From contig NZ_CP080998.1 of NCBI RefSeq assembly GCF_019645835.1, positions 4,650,001 through 4,714,000 of the forward strand: DNA of 64,000 bases, in the 5' to 3' direction. This stretch comes from Mycolicibacterium holsaticum DSM 44478 = JCM 12374. Lineage in GTDB: Bacteria; Actinomycetota; Actinomycetes; Mycobacteriales; Mycobacteriaceae. Shown here piece after piece: positions 59,198 to 64,000 of this stretch. How positions within the stretch are numbered: position 1 is the first letter of the stretch; each line of letters begins with the position of its first letter. A program made the position numbers and the translations under genes. The notes below the pieces were generated by a model. That model saw nothing but the letters and a program-made list of their open reading frames with translations, was not told where the DNA came from and did not search any database.

Positions 59198-60249
59198 GCA
59201 AGCGATTTCGCGAACCCGCTGACGTCGCGGATGCTGGCGTCGAACACCTCGGGCATGACATGCGGTAACAGCAGGTCGCCACCGTGGCAGGTGCCGGCCA
59301 CCACGCGGCCCACGGCGGGCACGCCCGCGCGGACGAGCCGGCGGTAGTACAGCAGGCCCTCGTCGCGCAGCGGGTCGAGCTCGTTGACCGAGATGACATG
59401 CGGGGGCATCCCGGTCAGCTCGTCCTCGGTGGCTGCGCCGGCCCAGCAGGTGGCGTCGTCGGCGTGCGAGCCGTCCGGGTTGTAGATGGAGCCCAGCAGC
59501 GCCAACTGCTGGCGGCTGACGAAGTACTCGTCGTTCTCCGCCAACGACGGCAGATCGTCACATTCGTCGAGCCAGCGGTTCGAGATATAGGGGCATTGGG
59601 CGTAGAGCCCGGCGATGTCCCCCAGCCAGCCTTCGCGTTTGGCCTTGTGCGCGACGGTGAGGGTGAGGTTGCCCCCGCCGGACTCCCCCGACACGATCAG
59701 GTGGCTGACGCCAAGCTCCGCGCGGTTGGCCGCGACCCACTGCACGGCAGACGCGCAGTCGTTCAGGCCTGCAGGGAACGGGTGCGGGCCGAGCTTGCCG
59801 CCCGAGTTGCGGAATTCCACGCCGACGACGACAACCCCTGTGGCAGCAAGGTATTCGCGAAGGCGGCGGTAGCTCACATCGCCTGCGCTGCCGATGGCCA
59901 TGCCGCCCCCGTGCAGATGCACGACGGCGGGCAACGCGCCGGGCGCCCCGTCCGGACGGCTGACGTAGACGGTGATGAGGTTGTCGTCGACGCCGGTGAT
60001 CTGAGTCGTCGTGGTGGTGACGCCGGTGACCTGCGGTGCAGCCTGGGCGAAGACGTCCAGGATGGCCCCCATGCCTTCTTCGTTGATCGCGGCGTACTCG
60101 AGCCGGTCCGCCAGCGGCGAGTCGACGGTCAGCGGCGCAGCCGGGAGGCGGCCGTCGAGGCCGAACGGCGCGAACGCCTTGACCATGCGCGGATCAGCGC
60201 GCGGATCGGTGCCGAGTGTGGATTCGGGGTCTGCCAGACGTCCGTACAT
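59194..60249 (-). CDS. Alpha/beta-hydrolase of the hormone-sensitive-lipase type
   Basis: This 351-residue esterase/lipase has the oxyanion motif VVHLHGGGMAIGSAG, the nucleophile in VSGESGGGNLTLTV, Asp in SVNELDPLRDEG and His in VVAGTCHGGDLLLP, a complete HSL-family triad. LTGMPPHVISVNE is another family block. ATG 60249 is preferred; a TTG 5 codons earlier is possible. The substrate is probably a short-chain ester, but is not determined. No signal peptide seen. Confidence 0.9.
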   Translation of the reverse strand: MYGRLADPESTLGTDPRADPRMVKAFAPFGLDGRLPAAPLTVDSPLADRLEYAAINEEGMGAILDVFAQAAPQVTGVTTTTTQITGVDDNLITVYVSRPDGAPGALPAVVHLHGGGMAIGSAGDVSYRRLREYLAATGVVVVGVEFRNSGGKLGPHPFPAGLNDCASAVQWVAANRAELGVSHLIVSGESGGGNLTLTVAHKAKREGWLGDIAGLYAQCPYISNRWLDECDDLPSLAENDEYFVSRQQLALLGSIYNPDGSHADDATCWAGAATEDELTGMPPHVISVNELDPLRDEGLLYYRRLVRAGVPAVGRVVAGTCHGGDLLLPHVMPEVFDASIRDVSGFAKSLA

Positions 60250-60294
60250 TTCGCGACCGTACAACGAGGCAGCGTTGTTGTGGTGCTACCTGGG

Positions 60295-62073
60295 CTATTT
60301 GGTCGGCCATCTGGAGTCGAAGATGTCCAGCGCGTGCGGCAGACCCGAGCGGTAGCGGCCGCGGTCGAGCTCCTTGAACGGGCCCCACCACGGCGCCTGG
60401 AACAACTCGACGATCTTGACCATGTCGCCGTTGTAGCCCGATGCCTGCAGCACCCCGTTGGCCGCGTAACGCCCGCCCTCGTTGGCGCCTTCCATCGTCG
60501 TGACGTTCTGATCGGTCTTGACCCAGTCGCCCGCCAGGAACAGGTTGTCGATCCCCGTCACCGCGTTCGGCCTGCGATGCCACGAGCCCGGATCCTGGAT
60601 GAACAGCGGTTCGTCGTTGCGCACATCCGGGGTGCCCGAGCCGATGATCGCCGGGTCCAGGAACCACGAGTGCACCATGTCGTCGTCGACGACCTTGCCG
60701 GTGTCGTTGAGGTGGGCCTTGATCTGTTGCCACGCCTCATGGGCGACCTCCTCGGGTGTGCAGTCGCGGGCGCTCTTGCCGTTGAAGTTGCCCGGCGTGC
60801 TCCAGTCCGAGATGATCGCCGACATACAGTCCTTGACGGTGCCGTCGCCGTATTCGGTGAGGCTTTTCTTCCAGAACTGCTCCTGGCTGATCGACGTGAT
60901 CGCCCAGCCGGTGTCGACGTAGTTGACGTGGCCCTTGGTGACGTCCACCCGTTCCTTGAGGTAGAACATCAGGCCGTTCATCCACTCGGTGCGCAGCAGC
61001 GCGATGTTGGCCAGCTGCGGGTCGGCCTCGATGACGTCGTCGGTCAAGACGGTGGCGAGCTTTTCGCACGGCACGGCCGAGATGTACCAGTCGGCGACGA
61101 CGGGTTGCGGTATGCCGCCCTGGCTGACGACGGTGGCCGATTCGATGTGCCTGCCGTTGGGGGTAAAGCGCGCCAGCGCCTGCCCGACCCGGAACTGCAC
61201 ACCCTGATCGCGCAGGTGCTCGATCCAGGGGTCCAGCCACTGCGAGCTCGTCGGGCCGTTGAGCACCCGGTCGAAACCCTTGCCGTCGATGTCGTTTCCG
61301 AACATCAGGATGGACCAGACCGAGGCTTCGCCGACCAGGCCGATCGAATGGGCGCTGGCGTCTTTGGATTTGGAGGCGGCCAGGTTTCGGATGATGCCGT
61401 CGGCCAGATAGCGGTTGTATTCGCGGGACTTTCGATTGGCCCCGATGTAGTCCTCCCACGTCATGTTCTCCCACTGGCCGAGCTTGCGTTCGGCGCTGCT
61501 GGTGACGTAGACGGCGAGCTTCTGCGCGGCGTACACCGCCTCAAGCGGAGGCAGCCGGAACAACGTCTCGAACACCGCGGTGACCGATTCGATGAAAACC
61601 TGGGGGGTGATCGGATTGGGAATCGTGGGAAGTGGAAGCGGCAGCGGCACAGTAAGATCCGCGCGGCCCAGCCCGGAATGCAGATACGACGTCGCCCTGG
61701 TCAGGTTGTCCCAGGTGCCGTTCCGGTTGCCGGGGAACGGGATTCGGCGCATCGTGTTGGTGACGTTGCGGTAGAAGCCGGGAAAGAACCGGAAGCCGTG
61801 TTCGCCGGGCAGCGGGGTGGCACCGGAGTTCGGGACCGGTATCGAGCGGGCCTTTCCGCCGAGTTCCCTGCGTTCGTAGACGGTGACCTGGTAGCCGCGG
61901 TCGACGAGCTCGTGCGCGGCGGTCAACCCCGCGATACCCGCGCCGAACACCGCGACCGTCTTACCGGGGGCGGCGTGGGCTCGCGGCGGCATGGACGCCA
62001 ACGCTGCCGCGGTGGCGGTTCCGACGAGGAACGTCCTGCGAGACAGGTGAGGGTGTGGAGCATCACCCGACAT
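60295..62073 (-). CDS. Tat-exported FAD-dependent amine-oxidase/phytoene-desaturase-like protein
   Basis: This 592-residue flavoprotein starts with a twin-arginine signal (LSRRTFLVGTATAAALASMP) and then the FAD motif VAVFGAGIAGLTAAHELVDR, ERRELGGKA and GEHGFRFFPGFYRNV. The C-terminal FAD block is NLFLAGDWVKTDQNVTTMEG, then ANEGGRYAANGVL. It belongs to the phytoene-desaturase/hydroxysqualene-dehydroxylase-like amine-oxidase superfamily. A Tat signal on such a protein means it folds with FAD before export. Substrate unknown, perhaps an isoprenoid or lipid. Confidence 0.85.
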   Translation of the reverse strand: MSGDAPHPHLSRRTFLVGTATAAALASMPPRAHAAPGKTVAVFGAGIAGLTAAHELVDRGYQVTVYERRELGGKARSIPVPNSGATPLPGEHGFRFFPGFYRNVTNTMRRIPFPGNRNGTWDNLTRATSYLHSGLGRADLTVPLPLPLPTIPNPITPQVFIESVTAVFETLFRLPPLEAVYAAQKLAVYVTSSAERKLGQWENMTWEDYIGANRKSREYNRYLADGIIRNLAASKSKDASAHSIGLVGEASVWSILMFGNDIDGKGFDRVLNGPTSSQWLDPWIEHLRDQGVQFRVGQALARFTPNGRHIESATVVSQGGIPQPVVADWYISAVPCEKLATVLTDDVIEADPQLANIALLRTEWMNGLMFYLKERVDVTKGHVNYVDTGWAITSISQEQFWKKSLTEYGDGTVKDCMSAIISDWSTPGNFNGKSARDCTPEEVAHEAWQQIKAHLNDTGKVVDDDMVHSWFLDPAIIGSGTPDVRNDEPLFIQDPGSWHRRPNAVTGIDNLFLAGDWVKTDQNVTTMEGANEGGRYAANGVLQASGYNGDMVKIVELFQAPWWGPFKELDRGRYRSGLPHALDIFDSRWPTK

Positions 62074-62128
62074 GCCGCTAAGTTAATGCTGATTCTGCGT
62101 GACGGGGTCGCGACACGCCGTGGCGCAG

Positions 62129-62815
62129 CTAAGGCTTGGTCGCGGCGTGCAGTGCCACGATTCCGCCGGTGAGGTTGCGCCACCGCACCGACGACCACCC
62201 GGCGTCGGCAATCTCGCGGGCCAGGGCGGGTTGGTCGGGCCATGCGCGGATCGACTCGGCGAGGTAGACGTAGGCTTCCGGGTTCGACGACACCGTGCGG
62301 GCGATTCGCGGCAAAGCCTGCATGAGGTACTCCTTGTACGCCGTTGCGATCAGCCGGTTCGTCGGCGTCGAGAACTCACACACCACCAGCCGCCCGCCCG
62401 GGCGGGTCACGCGCGCCATCTCGCGCAGCCCGGCGGTGTGGTTGACCACGTTGCGCAGCCCGAAACTGATCGTCACCGCGTCGAAAACGCCGTCGGCGAA
62501 CGGCAACCGGGTGGCGTCGCCTGCCACCTTGGGCACGTCGCGCTGGCGGCCGGCGGCCAGCATGCCCACGCTGAAGTCCGCGGCCACACACCACGCGCCC
62601 GAGGCCGCCAGCTCCACCGTCGACACCGCTGTGCCCGCCGCCAGGTCGAGAACCTTGTCGCCCGGCCCGATCCGCAGCGCCGCGCGCGTCGCACGCCGCC
62701 AGAACCGGTCCTGACCCAGCGACAACACCGTGTTGGTGAGGTCGTAGCGGCGCGCGACCGCATCGAACATCGATGCGACCTCGTGCGGGTCTTTTTCCAG
62801 CGTCGCGCGGCTCAC
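62129..62815 (-). CDS. menG: Demethylmenaquinone methyltransferase MenG/UbiE
   Basis: This 228-residue SAM methyltransferase performs the last step of menaquinone synthesis. UbiE signatures are [20 protein letters not shown], the SAM site [29 protein letters not shown] and [17 protein letters not shown]. The GTG at 62815 gives the usual family length; the much longer upstream frame belongs to the shadow of the neighbouring SDR gene. It corresponds to Rv0558. Confidence 0.94.
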   Translation of the reverse strand: MSRATLEKDPHEVASMFDAVARRYDLTNTVLSLGQDRFWRRATRAALRIGPGDKVLDLAAGTAVSTVELAASGAWCVAADFSVGMLAAGRQRDVPKVAGDATRLPFADGVFDAVTISFGLRNVVNHTAGLREMARVTRPGGRLVVCEFSTPTNRLIATAYKEYLMQALPRIARTVSSNPEAYVYLAESIRAWPDQPALAREIADAGWSSVRWRNLTGGIVALHAATKP

Positions 62816-62884
62816 GGCGACGACGCTACCTGTGAACCCGGCGAAGCCGGGAATGCGAAGCCACGTCGGGGGCATATTAAGGAC

Positions 62885-63709
62885 ATGAGCGAAAAGGTTT
62901 GGTTCATCACCGGGACATCGCGCGGGTTCGGCCGCGAGTGGGCGACGGCGGCCCTGCAGCGTGGTGACAAGGTCGCCGCGACGGCGCGCAACCTCGCCAC
63001 CCTGGACGATCTTTCCCGGGAGTACGGCGCTGCGCTGCTGCCGCTGCAGCTGGATGTCACCGATCGCGAGGCGGACTTCGCCGCGGTCAAGCAGGCCCAC
63101 GACCACTTCGGGCGGCTCGACGTCGTGGTCAACAACGCCGGGTACGGCCACTTCGGTTTCGTCGAGGAGGTCAGCGAACGGGAAGCGCGCGATCAGATCG
63201 AGACCAACGTGTTCGGTGCGCTGTGGGTGACCCAGGCCGCGCTGCCGTACCTGCGGGCCCAGCGCAGCGGGCACATCATCCAGGTGTCGTCGATCGGCGG
63301 GGTGGCGGCGTTTCAGAACCTCGGGCTCTACCACGCCTCCAAGTGGGCGCTGGAGGGCTTCTCGCAGGCGCTGGCGCAGGAGGTGGCCCCGTTCGGCATC
63401 CACGTCACGTTGATCGAGCCGGCCGGCTTCTCCACCGACTGGAGCGGGGCATCGGCGCGGCGCTCGGATCCGCTGCCCGACTACAAAGAGGTGCACGAGG
63501 AGGCCGACCGGATCCGCAGCCAGCGCGTCGCCAAACCCGGTGACCCCAGGGCGACGGCCCGGGCGCTACTCAAGGTCATTGATGCCGAAAACCCGCCGCT
63601 GCGAGTGTTTTTCGGTGAGTACGGGCTGGAGATGATCAAGGCCGAGTACGAGAACCGGATCAAGACCTGGGAGCAGTGGCAGCCGGTCGCCATCGACGCG
63701 CAGGGCTGA
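62885..63709 (+). CDS. Short-chain dehydrogenase/reductase
   Basis: This 274-residue SDR enzyme has the NAD(P) motif [18 protein letters not shown] near residue 60, [10 protein letters not shown], the catalytic Ser in QVSSIGG, and YHASK with Tyr and Lys. The Arg in ATARNLATL after beta-2 suggests NADP. The substrate is not deducible. The ATG at 62885 follows AAGGAC. It is divergent from menG with a 69-bp gap and convergent with the glycosyltransferase. Confidence 0.92.
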   Translation: MSEKVWFITGTSRGFGREWATAALQRGDKVAATARNLATLDDLSREYGAALLPLQLDVTDREADFAAVKQAHDHFGRLDVVVNNAGYGHFGFVEEVSEREARDQIETNVFGALWVTQAALPYLRAQRSGHIIQVSSIGGVAAFQNLGLYHASKWALEGFSQALAQEVAPFGIHVTLIEPAGFSTDWSGASARRSDPLPDYKEVHEEADRIRSQRVAKPGDPRATARALLKVIDAENPPLRVFFGEYGLEMIKAEYENRIKTWEQWQPVAIDAQG

Positions 63710-63712
63710 GCA

Positions 63713-64000
63713 TCAGGCGGCTTCGCGGCGGCGGCGGCCGAGCACGTCGTCGTAGTGCTCGAGCAACTCGTCGCAGATGACGGGCCAGGTGCGGGTGAGC
63801 ACGCTGCGGCGAGCGGCGGCCGAGTAGCGTGCCCGCTCGGCGATCAGGTGATCGACGGCGGCGGGTAGCTTGGCCTCGAACTCGTCGACGGGGAGCAGCA
63901 GCCCGGTGCGGTAGGAAGCGACCAGGTCGCGCGGTCCGCCGGCGTTCGGGGCGACGACGGGCAGGCCAGAAGCCATCGCCTCCTGAACGGCCTGGCAGAA
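63713..64000 (-). CDS. mgtA: GT4 glycosyltransferase C-terminus (MgtA-like), 5' part outside window
   Basis: Only the last 95 residues are in the window, open to the right edge. [20 protein letters not shown] then [20 protein letters not shown] is the C-terminal nucleotide-sugar motif of GT4 enzymes. From gene order (next to menG, as Rv0557) it is probably the mannosyltransferase MgtA. The fragment alone only proves the GT4 family. Confidence 0.75.
   Translation of the reverse strand, partial: FCQAVQEAMASGLPVVAPNAGGPRDLVASYRTGLLLPVDEFEAKLPAAVDHLIAERARYSAAARRSVLTRTWPVICDELLEHYDDVLGRRRREAA

Noticed and set aside
59284..62172. 962-codon plus-strand ORF
   Set aside because: Antisense to the esterase and the Tat flavoprotein, both of which have clear motifs. 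The ORF itself has none.

Overview
The window looks like chromosomal DNA of a mycobacterium, most likely an environmental Mycolicibacterium-type species. The reasons are high GC with GTG/TTG starts, MMPL and mycolic-acid cyclopropane synthase genes, Thr/Pro-rich lipoproteins, DUF4185 and DUF5994 proteins, and a right end that follows the Mycobacterium tuberculosis gene order from the YajQ gene through gpsA, htpX, grcC1, menJ and menG to mgtA. All calls come from reading the sequence. No database search was run.

Left end (1-5.6 kb): an MMPL exporter gene cut by the window edge, a type III polyketide synthase, an isoprenylcysteine-methyltransferase-like enzyme and a flavoprotein form a tight operon of the alkylresorcinol/polyketide-quinone kind. 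An exported Cu-type superoxide dismutase with a long Thr/Pro tail follows. From 5.8 to 15.7 kb lies a compact selenocysteine island: a three-subunit formate dehydrogenase whose catalytic subunit reads through an in-frame UGA with a clear bacterial SECIS hairpin, plus selB, selA, tRNA-Sec and selD.

Middle (15.8-41.7 kb): cell-envelope and signalling genes. These are a DUF4185 secreted protein, a DesA3-like desaturase with a glycosyltransferase, two DUF5994 proteins around a cold-shock gene, two receptor-type Ser/Thr kinases (one fused to an amino-acid-binding domain) flanking a lipoprotein, a large secreted hydrolase, a P450 and a flavin monooxygenase. Next come a flippase-like membrane protein with a degenerate kinase-like middle, two cyclopropane mycolic acid synthases and a beta-ketoacyl synthase. 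The second cyclopropane synthase and the ketoacyl synthase each lack a key catalytic residue. The stretch 39.9-41.7 kb holds gene remnants.

41.7-52.3 kb is a 10.6 kb integrated element between a 57-bp direct repeat (attL) and an intact tRNA-Tyr (attR). It has a tyrosine integrase, an excisionase, a replication-like winged-helix protein with iteron-like repeats, and a chain of small genes joined by eight successive 4-bp overlaps. The chain ends in a capsid module of Mu-like protease, cement, major capsid protein and scaffold-like protein. A low-GC type II restriction-modification pair is the cargo. I recognise no terminase, portal, tail or lysis gene, so it resembles a capsid-encoding phage satellite, comparable in size and layout to the phiRv1/phiRv2 elements of M. 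tuberculosis.

Right end (52.4-64 kb): c-di-GMP-binding YajQ protein, gpsA, htpX, and menaquinone-related genes (polyprenyl diphosphate synthase, menJ reductase, menG methyltransferase) mixed with a Tat-exported flavoprotein, an esterase and an SDR, then the C-terminus of an MgtA-like mannosyltransferase. Three copies of a 53-bp palindrome are scattered through the chromosomal part, two of them between divergent genes.
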